A stretch of 62,259 bases of DNA, from contig JAYKIL010000001.1 of the NCBI GenBank assembly GCA_035284745.1, forward strand, positions 1 through 62,259, given 5' to 3'. The notes below the pieces were generated by a model. It had not been told where the DNA came from. It searched no databases and saw only the letters and a program-made list of their open reading frames with translations. Source of the DNA: JAYKJB01 sp035284745 [NCBI: Candidatus Sericytochromatia bacterium] (GTDB taxonomy: Bacteria; Cyanobacteriota; Sericytochromatia; S15B-MN24). The stretch's first letter is position 1. Each line of letters begins with the position of its first letter. Of the stretch, positions 1 through 9,424 are shown in pieces. Position numbers and translations under genes: made by a program.

Positions 1-464
1 CGCACCGCAGTGAGCGTGGCCTGTTTGCCGCAACGCCGGTGATGGGCCAGCAATGCCTCAAGATTCACATTCGCCACACCATCACCGTACGTGAAAAAGA
101 AGGGACCCTCAGAAAGATATGGGGCCATTCGGCGCAAACGCCCCCCCGTATTCGTTTTCAAGCCGGTGTCTAGCAGATGCAGCGTCCAATCTTCTATTTC
201 GCCCGCCTGAGGCGTCATCGTACCTGCCCGCAAGCCCAAAGAAAATGAGCGCCCCAGGGTTTGATAGTCGACAAAATAGCGCTTCACATACTCGCTTTTG
301 TAGCCCAGGGCCAGGCAAAATTCGCGATGCCCGAAACGGTCGAAGTGCTTCAGGATGTGCCACAGAATGGGGCGATCGCCGATGGGCAACATCGGCTTGG
401 GAACCAATTCTGTTTCTTCGCTGAGCCGAGAGCCCATTCCCCCGGCCAGAATCGCGACCTTCAC
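1..464 (-). CDS. rfbF: Glucose-1-phosphate cytidylyltransferase (3' part beyond the window)
   Basis: Makes CDP-glucose from glucose-1-phosphate and CTP, the first step towards CDP-linked 6-deoxy and 3,6-dideoxy sugars of surface polysaccharide. About 154 N-terminal residues are present and the gene runs off the left edge. A GTG start at 464 gives the nucleotidyltransferase loop VKVAILAGGMGSRL at the N-terminus, followed by PKPMLPIGDRPILWHI and the sugar-binding stretch FTYGDGVANV. It lies 24 bp downstream of rfbH on the same strand, the expected partner, so the two are probably one operon. The identification rests on the signature motifs and on the neighbour. Confidence 0.88.
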   Translation of the reverse strand, partial: MKVAILAGGMGSRLSEETELVPKPMLPIGDRPILWHILKHFDRFGHREFCLALGYKSEYVKRYFVDYQTLGRSFSLGLRAGTMTPQAGEIEDWTLHLLDTGLKTNTGGRLRRMAPYLSEGPFFFTYGDGVANVNLEALLAHHRRCGKQATLTAV

Positions 465-488
465 GTGTCTTTGACCCCTTTTTCCGTC

Positions 489-1823
489 TTAGCCCCCGTG
501 TTGAACAAAATCTCGCACCTGAGCGACGACATAATCAACCATTTCGAGCGTCATACCCGGCCAAACCCCCACAAAAATGGTGTCTCGCATAATGCGGTCA
601 GAAACCTCAAGGTTTCCGTAGACGCGACGTGGGATGTTCATAAACCCGGGCTGGCGCAAGATGTTCCCTCCAAAGACCTGACGCGTCTCTATTTTAGACG
701 CCTGGAGATGTGCCACCAAACGCCGACAGTCAAGTCCTTCACGAACAGTCAGCGGAAAACCAAACGGCGAGGGGTCGGCCTGTGGAAACACGCGAGGCAG
801 AATGAGGGCATCCGCCACGTCCGCCAGACCCTCTTGATAGCGCCTGAAATTTCGCTGCCTGAGAGCGGTCACCTGCTCAAGGCGGGCCAACTGCGCTACC
901 CCGATCGCCGCTTGCATGTCCGTGGCTTTCAAATTGTAGCCGTGATTCGAGTAGATGTATTTGTGATCATACCCCGCAGGCAGATCGCCCATTTGCCAGC
1001 CAAAACGGTTGCGGCACGTGTCCGAAACGCCCGGATCGCACCAACAATCACGCCCCCAATCGCGCAAGGAGCGCAACACCTTGCGCAAACGGGGATGGTT
1101 CACGACCACAGCCCCGCCTTCCCCGGTGGTAATGTGGTGCGCCGGAAAAAAGCTCAGCGACGACATCGCGCCGAACGATCCCACAATTTTGCCATTCCAG
1201 CGTCCGCCCAGGGCATCACACCCATCTTCCAGCAGCCAGAGGTTGTGTTCCCGCGCCACCGCCTGTAACGCATCCAAGTGGGCGGGCAAACCAACCGTAT
1301 GAGGAATGAACATCGCCCGGGTCCGCGGCCCCACCGCCGCGGCGACAGCCTCTGCATTCACATTGTAAGTATCGAGTTCGCAATCAACAAACACAGGCAC
1401 CAGGCCATTTTGCAAGATGGGCGTCAAGGTGGTAGGAAAAGTAACCGCCGGCGTGATCACCTCATCCCCAGGCTGCAAGGCGGGGGGGTCGTCCCCGCGC
1501 AACAGGCGAGGGGTTTCAATCGCGCACAGGGCGGACACCATCAACAAGTTTGCGGAGGAACCCGAATTCACGAAGGCGCAATCGTGCGCCTGAAAAAGGT
1601 CGCGCAGACCCGCCTCAAAGCGCGCCGCATAGGGGCCTGCCGTCAGCCAGAAATCCAGGCTGCTGTCCACCAGGTTCAGCATGTCGCTGGCGTCATACCA
1701 ACGCCCCGCATAGGGCACGGCACTGACCCCAGGCGTAAACGGCGGTTTAGCATGTGCCGCGGCGTGATATCGCTCAACCAACGACAGGATATCGGCCTTT
1801 AATTGCTCCGGGGTTTCAATCAC
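489..1823 (-). CDS. rfbH: CDP-4-dehydro-6-deoxyglucose 3-dehydratase (E1)
   Basis: A 444-aa member of the DegT/DnrJ/EryC1 fold that removes the 3-hydroxyl of CDP-4-keto-6-deoxyglucose using PMP and a [2Fe-2S] cluster. Two signatures separate it from ordinary sugar aminotransferases. The PLP lysine is replaced by histidine in SFFPAHHITTGEGG (His229/230). The cluster cysteines occur as C260-x-C262-x7-C270, the spacing known for the Yersinia E1 enzyme. Length matches the family (about 437 aa). It is first in the run with rfbF behind it, which implies a 3,6-dideoxyhexose on the cell surface. Confidence 0.93.
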   Translation of the reverse strand: MIETPEQLKADILSLVERYHAAAHAKPPFTPGVSAVPYAGRWYDASDMLNLVDSSLDFWLTAGPYAARFEAGLRDLFQAHDCAFVNSGSSANLLMVSALCAIETPRLLRGDDPPALQPGDEVITPAVTFPTTLTPILQNGLVPVFVDCELDTYNVNAEAVAAAVGPRTRAMFIPHTVGLPAHLDALQAVAREHNLWLLEDGCDALGGRWNGKIVGSFGAMSSLSFFPAHHITTGEGGAVVVNHPRLRKVLRSLRDWGRDCWCDPGVSDTCRNRFGWQMGDLPAGYDHKYIYSNHGYNLKATDMQAAIGVAQLARLEQVTALRQRNFRRYQEGLADVADALILPRVFPQADPSPFGFPLTVREGLDCRRLVAHLQASKIETRQVFGGNILRQPGFMNIPRRVYGNLEVSDRIMRDTIFVGVWPGMTLEMVDYVVAQVRDFVQHGG

Positions 1824-1938
1824 GCCATTCGCGACCTTTCACGGCCGTATTATGACATATCAAACTCGCCCGTGGGGCCCGCAGGGGCTCGGGTGCGTGG
1901 TATTGTAGGGCAAACTTTGCCAAGGAGGACGCTCACGC

Positions 1939-4707
1939 ATGAGATTTGCCCATCCATTCTTGACGCTGCTGCTTGCCAGCGCCCTGCTCGCCCCCACCAC
2001 CGACGCCAAACCCTTGGCTACACGCCGCACAACGGCCAGCCACCGCCTGCCGTCTGAAGTGCCTCAGCTCAAAACCCATCAAACGAGTTCGGGGGCGCTC
2101 ACAACCTTCACCCTTAAGAATGGCTTGCAAGTGATTCTCAAAGAGAACCGTGCCGCTCCCGTTGTGAGTTGGGTGGTCACCTACAAAGTGGGCAGTCGAA
2201 ATGAGCCAGTGGGAGCGACCGGATCAGCCCACCTGCTTGAGCATATGCTGTTCAAGGGAACCAAGACCTTGGGCAAAGGCCAAATAGCCCAACTTCTGGG
2301 ACGGAACGGGGCTGATATGAATGCCAGCACGTGGACAGACTGGACCAACTATTACCAAACATACGCCTCTCATCGTTTAGAACTGGGACTCATGGTCGAA
2401 GCGGCGCGCATGCGCGATGCCCTCATTCTCGATTCAGAACGCCAAAGCGAAATGACCGTGGTGCGCAACGAGCTCGAACGGGGGGAGAGCAGCCCATCAC
2501 GCATGCTCTACCAACAGCTGACAAGTACCGCCTATCGCTCCCACCCCTACAGTCATCCTGTCATCGGCTGGCGCTCTGATGTCGAAAATGTACCGACCCG
2601 CGAATTGAAGCGGTTCTACGATACTTATTATCAGCCTAACAACGCGGTGGCTGTTCTGGTCGGAGACTTCGATACCCAAGAAGCGGCCCGCATGATTGCA
2701 AAATATTTCAGTCATTTCGCCCCGGGAAAAACACCTCCAGCGGTGCACACGACGGAAGAACCCCAAGACGGGGAACGACGCTTTGAAATCAGACGGCGAG
2801 GCGAAACGAATCTGTTGCAGATGGCGTGGCATATTCCGGCCGTCTCGCACCCAGACATTGCTCCTATGCTGGTTCTTGATGCGATTTTATCAACGGGCGT
2901 GACGGGACGTTTGTATCAGGCATTGGTCGAGAAAGAGAAGGCGCTGTCGGCGTGGAGTGATGTCGGTCTGCAACGTGATCCCTCCCTCTTCCGCTTGGGT
3001 GCCAGTTTAAAGCCGGGGGCCTCGCACGCCGACGTGGAGGCCGCCTTGTTGGCTGAGGTGGAAACACTGAAGACAACACCCGTAGCAGAGGCAGAACTTT
3101 CAAAAGCAAAGGCCCAAGCGCGGGCAGCCAATGTCTACGAAAACGAAGGAACGACGGGGCTTGCCAAAAGCCTGGGATACTTCGCAGCCATTGATACGTG
3201 GGAGCGTAATTTTACGCTGCTCGAAGAGATGGAGCGCACAACAGCCGCCGACATTCAACGGGTCGCTCAAAAGTATCTGGTCCCCCATCAACGCAGCGTG
3301 GGCTGGTATGTCGCGACAGCGGACGGTCCGTTGCCACCTCGCCCCAAGAACCTGGGGGGAGGCACCGCCACGGCCAACGAAGGGCGGGTCAAAGCCGCTC
3401 CTTTGTTCGACTTTGAAAAACGCCCCAGTGCGGCACGCACACTCACAACGCCGGTGAGAAAAGTGCTCAAGAACGGCTTGAACGTCATCGTGCTCGAAAA
3501 CCCGGGTTCGCAGTCTGTGGCCCTGAGCGGGCATCTGTGGGCCGGCCAGTTGCACGAACCGGCCAAAAAAGATGGGGTGGCCGCAGCGGTCGCGGCGCTG
3601 CTCGATACGGGCACAGCCAAACGGAGTAAGTTGCAATTGGCCGGTGATCTGGAGCGAATCTCCGCGTCGTTGAGCTATTCAGGGGGAGGACACCTCACGG
3701 ATATCAGCGGCAAAGCTTTGGCGGGAGACCTTGATACACTGCTCACCGCACTCGCTGAAACGTTGAAAGCGCCGACCTTTCCAGACGAGGAACTAAAAAA
3801 GCTTAAAACTCGCTGGATCGCCTCGCTGAAACAAGCTGAGGATCAGCCCGGCACACGGGTTGAAAGAGCTTTTGGTCAGGCCATTTACCCGGAAGGGCAC
3901 CCGTATCGCCCGAAACAGCCAGAAGTCAGGGTGGCCGCCATTGAGGGCCTACAGCGTGCCGATCTGCTGAACTTCCACCGGGAATTCTATGGGCCCAACA
4001 CCACCACCCTGGTTCTGGCCGGACGCGTGAAGGCCAGCGAGGTGTTCCAGAAATTGGAAAACCTGTTTGCTGATTGGCACCCTGCCACATTGAGAAAACC
4101 CGTCGTCCGCCCCGCGACCCCAGAAAAGCCTGGTCGCATCGTGGTCTCGATGCCAGACAAAACCAATGTCGAGGTCCGAATCGGGCACGCCACACCGCTC
4201 ACACGTCACCAGAAGGACTACCACGCCGCCCAATTGGGCAACTATATATTGGGCGGTGATCCCCTGAGCAGTCGTCTGGGAATGCGTCTGCGTGACGAAC
4301 TGGGCCTAACCTATGGCACTTTTTCAGTCCTGCGCGGTGGTCACGGGCCGGGTCCTTGGTGGGCTTCTCTGACCGTAAACCCAGCCAACCTGGCCCAGGG
4401 GTTGACCGAATTAAATACCGTGGTCCACCGTCTGATTCAGGCCGGCGTCACCGACGAGGAACTCACATTCGCCAAATCCGCCTTCGTAGGCTCACAAGCC
4501 GTCGGGCTCGCAACCAATGAAGGCATGGCAGCCTCGCTCGACGTCATCGCCCAACACGAACTGGGGCTCGACTACTGGGGGCGTTATCCGGGCTTGATTG
4601 AGGGCGTCAAAAAACAGGCTGTCAACGCGGCACTGAGGCGTTACGTGCGCCCCAATGCCGCCCACACCATTCTCGTGGGGCCCTTGCCAGAGGACCCCAC
4701 GCGGTGA
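1939..4707 (+). CDS. M16-family zinc metallopeptidase, double-domain, exported
   Basis: A 922-aa pitrilysin-type protease with an N-terminal signal peptide (hydrophobic stretch at residues 7-20). The first M16 domain carries the inverted zinc motif HLLEH at residues 98-102, and the later NELERGE motif supplies the third zinc ligand. The second half, from about residue 490, repeats the fold with KNGLNVIVLEN and a C-terminal GDPLSSRLGMRLRDELGLTYG stretch but no HxxEH, as usual for the inactive partner half. A strong Shine-Dalgarno AAGGAGG sits 10 nt before the ATG. It probably degrades peptides in the periplasm. The stop overlaps the GTG start of cstA by 4 bp, so the two are translationally coupled. 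Confidence 0.92.
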   Translation: MRFAHPFLTLLLASALLAPTTDAKPLATRRTTASHRLPSEVPQLKTHQTSSGALTTFTLKNGLQVILKENRAAPVVSWVVTYKVGSRNEPVGATGSAHLLEHMLFKGTKTLGKGQIAQLLGRNGADMNASTWTDWTNYYQTYASHRLELGLMVEAARMRDALILDSERQSEMTVVRNELERGESSPSRMLYQQLTSTAYRSHPYSHPVIGWRSDVENVPTRELKRFYDTYYQPNNAVAVLVGDFDTQEAARMIAKYFSHFAPGKTPPAVHTTEEPQDGERRFEIRRRGETNLLQMAWHIPAVSHPDIAPMLVLDAILSTGVTGRLYQALVEKEKALSAWSDVGLQRDPSLFRLGASLKPGASHADVEAALLAEVETLKTTPVAEAELSKAKAQARAANVYENEGTTGLAKSLGYFAAIDTWERNFTLLEEMERTTAADIQRVAQKYLVPHQRSVGWYVATADGPLPPRPKNLGGGTATANEGRVKAAPLFDFEKRPSAARTLTTPVRKVLKNGLNVIVLENPGSQSVALSGHLWAGQLHEPAKKDGVAAAVAALLDTGTAKRSKLQLAGDLERISASLSYSGGGHLTDISGKALAGDLDTLLTALAETLKAPTFPDEELKKLKTRWIASLKQAEDQPGTRVERAFGQAIYPEGHPYRPKQPEVRVAAIEGLQRADLLNFHREFYGPNTTTLVLAGRVKASEVFQKLENLFADWHPATLRKPVVRPATPEKPGRIVVSMPDKTNVEVRIGHATPLTRHQKDYHAAQLGNYILGGDPLSSRLGMRLRDELGLTYGTFSVLRGGHGPGPWWASLTVNPANLAQGLTELNTVVHRLIQAGVTDEELTFAKSAFVGSQAVGLATNEGMAASLDVIAQHELGLDYWGRYPGLIEGVKKQAVNAALRRYVRPNAAHTILVGPLPEDPTR

Positions 4708-6794
4708 AAGAGAGACCGGGTGCGAATAAATTGCTCGCCCGGGGCCTGACGGTCATCGCAGCCATGGGCGCGGCCATTGCCTTCGGGGCCATCGCCGCCG
4801 CCCGCGGAGAGGCCGTGAACGCCCTGTGGTTGCTCGTGGCAGCATTGTGCACATACACCATTGGTTACCGGGTCTACAGCCGTTTTCTTTCCACCCACAT
4901 CTTCAAATTGGATGCCGAAAGGCGCACCCCGGCCCACCGTTTGGAAAACGGCCGAGACTTTGTGCCCACACGCCGATTTGTCCTGTTTGGACATCACTTT
5001 GCGGCGATTGCAGGTGCGGGGCCTTTGGTGGGTCCGATATTGGCTGCTCAATTCGGCTATCTCCCGGGGCTTTTGTGGATTCTTGTTGGGGTTGTGCTGG
5101 GCGGTGCTGTTCAGGACTTCATCATCTTGGTGGGCTCTATGCGGCGAAATGGCCGCAGCCTCGGCCAAATGGCGAAAGACGAACTGGGTCCCCTGGCAGG
5201 TTTTATTACGCTCGCTGCAGTGCTTGCCATTATGGTGATCCTGCTGGCCGTTTTGGCCTTGGTGGTCGTGAAGGCTCTGGCCCAAAGCCCGTGGGGAACC
5301 TTCACGCTGAGCGCGACCATCCCCATTGCCCTTCTGGTGGGCCTGTACATGCGAATCTTGCGCCCTGGTAAGGTGTTGGAGGGCTCCCTGGTCGGAGTGG
5401 GAATGCTGGGGCTGGCCTTGGTCGGGGGAAATTGGGTGGCAGACCACCCTGCATGGGCCGCGATGTTCACCGTGGCCCCCACCACGCTGGCCATCGCGCT
5501 GATGATTTATGGCTTTGCCGCCTCCGTTTTGCCCGTTTGGTTGCTGTTGGCCCCGCGCGACTATCTCAGCACCTTTGTGAAGGTCGGCACTGTCGCTTTG
5601 ATGGCGGTCGGTTTGCTTCTGACCGCCCCCGCACTGCACCTTCCTCCTATCACTTCGTTCATTGATGGCAGCGGCCCAGTGGTCGCCGGTGCGTTATTCC
5701 CGTTTTGTTTCATTACCATTGCATGCGGTGCCATCAGCGGTTTTCACGCCCTGGTGTCGTCAGGGACCACCCCTAAATTGCTCGACCGCGAAACTGATGC
5801 ACGGGCTGTGGGCTATGGCGCGATGCTGATGGAGTCTTTTGTGGCGGTGATGGCGCTGGTGGCCGCAAGCATTCTTGAACCCGGGGTCTACTTTGCCATC
5901 AACGCCCCAGCGGCCCTGATGGGAACAACCCCCGCGGCAGTGACTTCGACCGTGGCGACATGGGGCTTTTCCTTGCCGCCCGGCCACATGGAACAATTAG
6001 CGGCTCAGGTCGGTGAGCCGTCGCTCTACCACCGAACAGGGGGCGCCCCCACCTTTGCCCTCGGAATGGCGCAGGTGTTTTCAGGGATCATGGGGGGATC
6101 GGGAATGATGGGCTTCTGGTACCACTTTGCCATTATGTTTGAGGCCTTGTTTATTCTAACCACCTTGGATGCGGGTACTCGCGTGGGACGTTTTATGCTG
6201 CAAGATTTACTCGGGCATCTCTGGAAGCCGTTGGGAGAAACCAGCTGGTATCCCAGCGCCGTTCTGACCTCTGGGTTGGTGGTTTTGGGCTGGGGCTACT
6301 TTCTCTACCAAGGAGTGGTTGATCCCTTAGGGGGTATCAACACGCTGTGGCCTCTGTTTGGAATCGCCAACCAACTGCTCGCCGCCATCGCCCTGTGTGT
6401 CGGAACGACGTTTCTTTTCAAGGCGGGTCAGGCCCGCTTTGCCTGGATCACTGGGCTCCCCCTGATGTGGCTTTGCGTCGTATGCTTTTGGGCAGGTTTT
6501 GAGAAAATATGCTCAGCCAACCCGCGCATCGGCTTTTTAGCGCACCGCGCACTGCTTGAAACACGTTTAAACGCCGGGTTGATTGAATCCACCCAGGCAG
6601 AAGCCACCCGTGTTCTGATGCGCAACGATATTATCAACACAGGAATGACGGCCCTGTTTTTAGGGTTAACCGCCTTGCTCTTGTTGTTATCTATCCGCCT
6701 GTGGCTGCGCATCGTGCGGGGGCAAGCCACCCCCCCCCACTCTGAAACCATACCGGACTACCACACCACGGCAGCGGGAGTCGGATCTTGTTAA
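4704..6794 (+). CDS. cstA: Carbon starvation protein A, peptide/pyruvate transporter
   Basis: A 696-aa polytopic membrane protein close to the E. coli CstA length (701). Recognisable CstA segments are YSRFLSTHIFKLD near residue 55, RRFVLFGHHFAAIAGAGP with the glycine-rich run behind it, and SGTTPKLLDRETDARAVGYG in the middle. The family imports peptides or pyruvate during carbon limitation. The GTG start overlaps the upstream peptidase stop (GTGA), and a YbdD-like micro-gene overlaps its own 3' end. A secreted peptidase followed by a peptide transporter suggests a peptide-scavenging operon; that link is inference. Confidence 0.93.
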   Translation: MKERPGANKLLARGLTVIAAMGAAIAFGAIAAARGEAVNALWLLVAALCTYTIGYRVYSRFLSTHIFKLDAERRTPAHRLENGRDFVPTRRFVLFGHHFAAIAGAGPLVGPILAAQFGYLPGLLWILVGVVLGGAVQDFIILVGSMRRNGRSLGQMAKDELGPLAGFITLAAVLAIMVILLAVLALVVVKALAQSPWGTFTLSATIPIALLVGLYMRILRPGKVLEGSLVGVGMLGLALVGGNWVADHPAWAAMFTVAPTTLAIALMIYGFAASVLPVWLLLAPRDYLSTFVKVGTVALMAVGLLLTAPALHLPPITSFIDGSGPVVAGALFPFCFITIACGAISGFHALVSSGTTPKLLDRETDARAVGYGAMLMESFVAVMALVAASILEPGVYFAINAPAALMGTTPAAVTSTVATWGFSLPPGHMEQLAAQVGEPSLYHRTGGAPTFALGMAQVFSGIMGGSGMMGFWYHFAIMFEALFILTTLDAGTRVGRFMLQDLLGHLWKPLGETSWYPSAVLTSGLVVLGWGYFLYQGVVDPLGGINTLWPLFGIANQLLAAIALCVGTTFLFKAGQARFAWITGLPLMWLCVVCFWAGFEKICSANPRIGFLAHRALLETRLNAGLIESTQAEATRVLMRNDIINTGMTALFLGLTALLLLLSIRLWLRIVRGQATPPHSETIPDYHTTAAGVGSC

Positions 6795-6967
6795 AAGCGC
6801 TTGGCACAGGGGCCCTGACATCGCTTCGTTTCATCTGGCGCCTGATGAAAGATATTTCGGGCGAGACCTCCCTGGAGAACAAGCTTCATCATTCATGCCA
6901 TTGTCAAAAAGAGGCCGTAAAAAAAGCCTGGACAGAGCAATTCGGAGGAATCCACCGCTGCTGCTGA
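6788..6967 (+). CDS. YbdD/YjiX-like (DUF466) small protein
   Basis: A 59-aa frame starting at TTG 6788, overlapping the last codons of cstA by 7 bp, with GGGAG about 8 nt upstream. The product has the small-family layout: a W-R-x-x-x-x-I-S-G-E motif (FIWRLMKDISGE), a histidine-containing middle (ENKLHHSCH) and a C-terminal GGIHRCC ending in two cysteines. E. coli ybdD and yjiX lie directly behind cstA-family genes and are needed for full transport activity. The position, overlap and terminal Cys-Cys are seen; the functional role is from the family. It is divergent in the middle, with extra cysteines at residues 37 and 39. Confidence 0.72.
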   Translation: MLKALGTGALTSLRFIWRLMKDISGETSLENKLHHSCHCQKEAVKKAWTEQFGGIHRCC

Positions 6968-6973
6968 ATGCCG

Positions 6974-7942
6974 TTATGACGTGATAGAACCGCTGGCGTC
7001 CTCGGTGCCACTCGCGTCGCGATCACCACTTGCCACGGGGTCCGCCTCCGGCGTGAAGGTGTCACGTTTTTGAAAGTCTAGCGTCATCGTAAATGGGATG
7101 TCGCCAAGATTGGCGAGATTCGCTGGCAACAGAGAGGGCGGCACCTTGGTCCCCTTCATCACTTCTTTCACCATCCCCTCACCGGCCACCAAATACATGT
7201 CAAAATCGAGGGTTGTGTCAATCGTGCTCGATGCTTCGTTGCTCACAACCCGACTCTTGAAGGTTTGCCGCACCGCATCAGGGTAGGTGCGGCCATTCAC
7301 GGCCACGCTTTGCTTCACATTTTTCACATCCGTGATGGTCACCTCGGCCTTGCCTGTTGGATCGAATAACAGGGCCATCAGGTTGGCATACGGATTGCCA
7401 CCGTTGCGCGGAAGTCTTTGCACCCGATCGGTTTTCACAGGGGCCGGTGAACTCCCCCCCCCCAATGCGCCAAGACCCTTCACATTGATCTCAAATTGGG
7501 TTCGTATTCCGGCGTCCGTGGCCGTCACATCCTGGCAAGACAAAACCATCGTGCCGTCCGGCGTGATCAAGGTTGCATTGATCTTTACGGCGTATGTCCA
7601 GCGTTGTCCCGCCTGCGTAAAGGGAAATGCAGTCGCAGAAGCCACCTCATCTTCGGAGGCGGCAGGCCCCTCTATCGTTGCCGATGCCACCGCCGTAGAG
7701 GTTGCCACCGGCGAAGGAAGAGGCTGCGAGGCAGTCGCAGACGGGGTCGGCGTCGCAATCACGGCGCCACCGGCGCCCGAGCCAAAACTCGGACTCGGGG
7801 TCGGCGTGGGGGGCAGGGTTTTTTTGGCCCTCGGAACGGGCGATGAACGCACGATTTCACGGGTTGCAACATTCACACTGCATCCCAGCAAAACAAGCAA
7901 AAAAAGAGCGACCCCTGCGCCGCCGAGCCCCTTTGTCTGCAT
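6974..7942 (-). CDS. Lipoprotein of unknown function
   Basis: A 322-aa protein starting at ATG 7942 with GAAGGGAAT upstream. The start MQTKGLGGAGVALFLL runs into the lipobox LLGC, so it should be lipid-anchored. Residues 25-110 are a low-complexity Pro/Ser/Thr/Ala linker (TPTPTPSPSFGSG and similar). The remaining 200 residues form a predicted beta-rich domain of the type AGQRWTYAVKINATLITPDG, with no recognised family signature. A longer reading frame to 7999 would bury the signal peptide, so the internal start is preferred. It is convergent with the cstA operon, only 6 bp apart, and 90 bp downstream of mnmE. Confidence 0.75.
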   Translation of the reverse strand: MQTKGLGGAGVALFLLVLLGCSVNVATREIVRSSPVPRAKKTLPPTPTPSPSFGSGAGGAVIATPTPSATASQPLPSPVATSTAVASATIEGPAASEDEVASATAFPFTQAGQRWTYAVKINATLITPDGTMVLSCQDVTATDAGIRTQFEINVKGLGALGGGSSPAPVKTDRVQRLPRNGGNPYANLMALLFDPTGKAEVTITDVKNVKQSVAVNGRTYPDAVRQTFKSRVVSNEASSTIDTTLDFDMYLVAGEGMVKEVMKGTKVPPSLLPANLANLGDIPFTMTLDFQKRDTFTPEADPVASGDRDASGTEDASGSITS

Positions 7943-8032
7943 CACGCAATTCCCTTCAAGAAGCCTTACGTGCCTCTTGTTTTTTGCATACCCCGGCACA
8001 TCCGGCCCAACACCGATGCCGAGGCATTCCCT

Positions 8033-9424
8033 CTACTTCCCAACACAAAAAGAGCGGAACACTTCCTCTATCACGTCCTCCGCGATGGCGTCACCGGTCA
8101 TCTCACACAGGCCTGCAATGGCCGCCTTCACATCAATGGCGATAAAATCGGCCGGGAGACCATTCAAAGAAGCCTCTCGAGCGTGAGAAACACACGCCTG
8201 CGCATTCTCAAGACAGCGCCGATGTCGCGCATTGATAGCCGTCGCAGAGGTACACGCGCTCCCTTGAAGGGCCTCTTGAACAATGACAGCACACAAGGCA
8301 GCCACCCCCTCCCCGCGTGGGGCTGCCACCAAGGCCACCGGGTATTCGCCCCCCAGCGAGGACAACCGCTCGTAAGCCACAGCCGGGTTCGTCACGGTAT
8401 CAAGCTTGTTACCCACAATGACGCCGGGGCGATCGCCAATGGCCGCCAATAACTCTTTTTCTCGCGCGTCAATGCCTGCGTCCAAATCACACACCAGTAA
8501 CACGACATCCGCTTGTTCCAGTGCCACTTTAGAACGTGCGACCCCCATCGCCTCCACCTTGTCTTCGGTCTCCCGAATGCCGGCGGTGTCCACAATTCGA
8601 AACCAAACGCCTCCAAGTTGCAGCGACTCCTCCAGCACATCGCGCGTGGTCCCGGCAATGTCGGTCACAATCGCACGTTCGCGACCCAGCAGGGCGTTCA
8701 AAAGGCTAGACTTGCCCGCATTGGGTCGCCCCACAATCGCCAGCGCCAAGCCTTCGCGAAGAATCTGGCCCTCCTGAGCTGTTGCCAGCAGCCCGCCCAC
8801 GCAGCCTGCCGCCTCATCCAGCAAATGGAGTGCCTCTTGCTGCGATACATCATCCACCTCGTCAGGAAAATCGATGGCGGCTTCAAGGCGCGCGAGCAAA
8901 GCAGTTAAATGCTGACGGGCCGTCAACACGTGTTTCGCGAGCTGTCCATCTAATTGATTCAGCGCCACCTGCAAGGCACGCTCGCTGTGGGCGCTGACCA
9001 CATCTCCGATGGCCTCGGCCTGGGTCAAATCAAGTCGTCCGTTCAAAAACGCGCGCTTGGTAAATTCACCGGGCGCAGCCAATCGCGCCCCTTGAGACAA
9101 AATCAAGCCGAGCACGCGTGTGGGCGCAGCCCCTCCGTGAACCTGAAATTCGACCACGTCCTCCCCGGTGAAACTGTTGGGCGCACGCATCAACAAAACA
9201 AGGGCTTGGTCGACGATCTGCTCTGTGACGGGATGATATAGCCAACCCAAAAATACGCCGTGACTGGGTCGAGACGACAGCCGCGTTGAAGGCACACGGT
9301 GCTTCACCGTGCGATAAATTCTATCGGCGATGGCGAGCGCGTCGGGCCCAGACAGGCGTACGATGGCCACCGCGCCCGGACCTTGGGCGGTCGCAATCGC
9401 CGCAATCGTATCAAAAACCATCAT
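8033..9424 (-). CDS. mnmE: tRNA uridine-5-carboxymethylaminomethyl modification GTPase
   Basis: A 463-aa MnmE/TrmE that, with MnmG, modifies U34 of tRNAs reading two-fold degenerate codons. The order is: N-terminal tetrahydrofolate-binding domain (DTIAAIATAQGPGAVAIVRL), helical domain, an inserted G domain with G1 GRPNAGKSS, G2 TDIAGTTRD, G3 DTAG and G4 NKLD, and the C-terminal FCVGK that matches the family C-[IL/V]-G-K end carrying the catalytic cysteine. Start ATG 9424 (or 9421) puts the DTIAA motif where the family has it. It overlaps the stop of the upstream FlgG-like lipoprotein gene by about 14 bp. Confidence 0.96.
   Translation of the reverse strand: MMVFDTIAAIATAQGPGAVAIVRLSGPDALAIADRIYRTVKHRVPSTRLSSRPSHGVFLGWLYHPVTEQIVDQALVLLMRAPNSFTGEDVVEFQVHGGAAPTRVLGLILSQGARLAAPGEFTKRAFLNGRLDLTQAEAIGDVVSAHSERALQVALNQLDGQLAKHVLTARQHLTALLARLEAAIDFPDEVDDVSQQEALHLLDEAAGCVGGLLATAQEGQILREGLALAIVGRPNAGKSSLLNALLGRERAIVTDIAGTTRDVLEESLQLGGVWFRIVDTAGIRETEDKVEAMGVARSKVALEQADVVLLVCDLDAGIDAREKELLAAIGDRPGVIVGNKLDTVTNPAVAYERLSSLGGEYPVALVAAPRGEGVAALCAVIVQEALQGSACTSATAINARHRRCLENAQACVSHAREASLNGLPADFIAIDVKAAIAGLCEMTGDAIAEDVIEEVFRSFCVGK

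Noticed and set aside
261-1268. Long plus-strand frame opposite rfbH
   Set aside because: The minus-strand rfbH has clear catalytic signatures; the opposite frame has shadow-like composition and no motifs.
4641-5639. 332-aa minus-strand frame opposite cstA
   Set aside because: His/Gln-rich antisense composition typical of a GC-rich shadow; CstA is unmistakable on the other strand.
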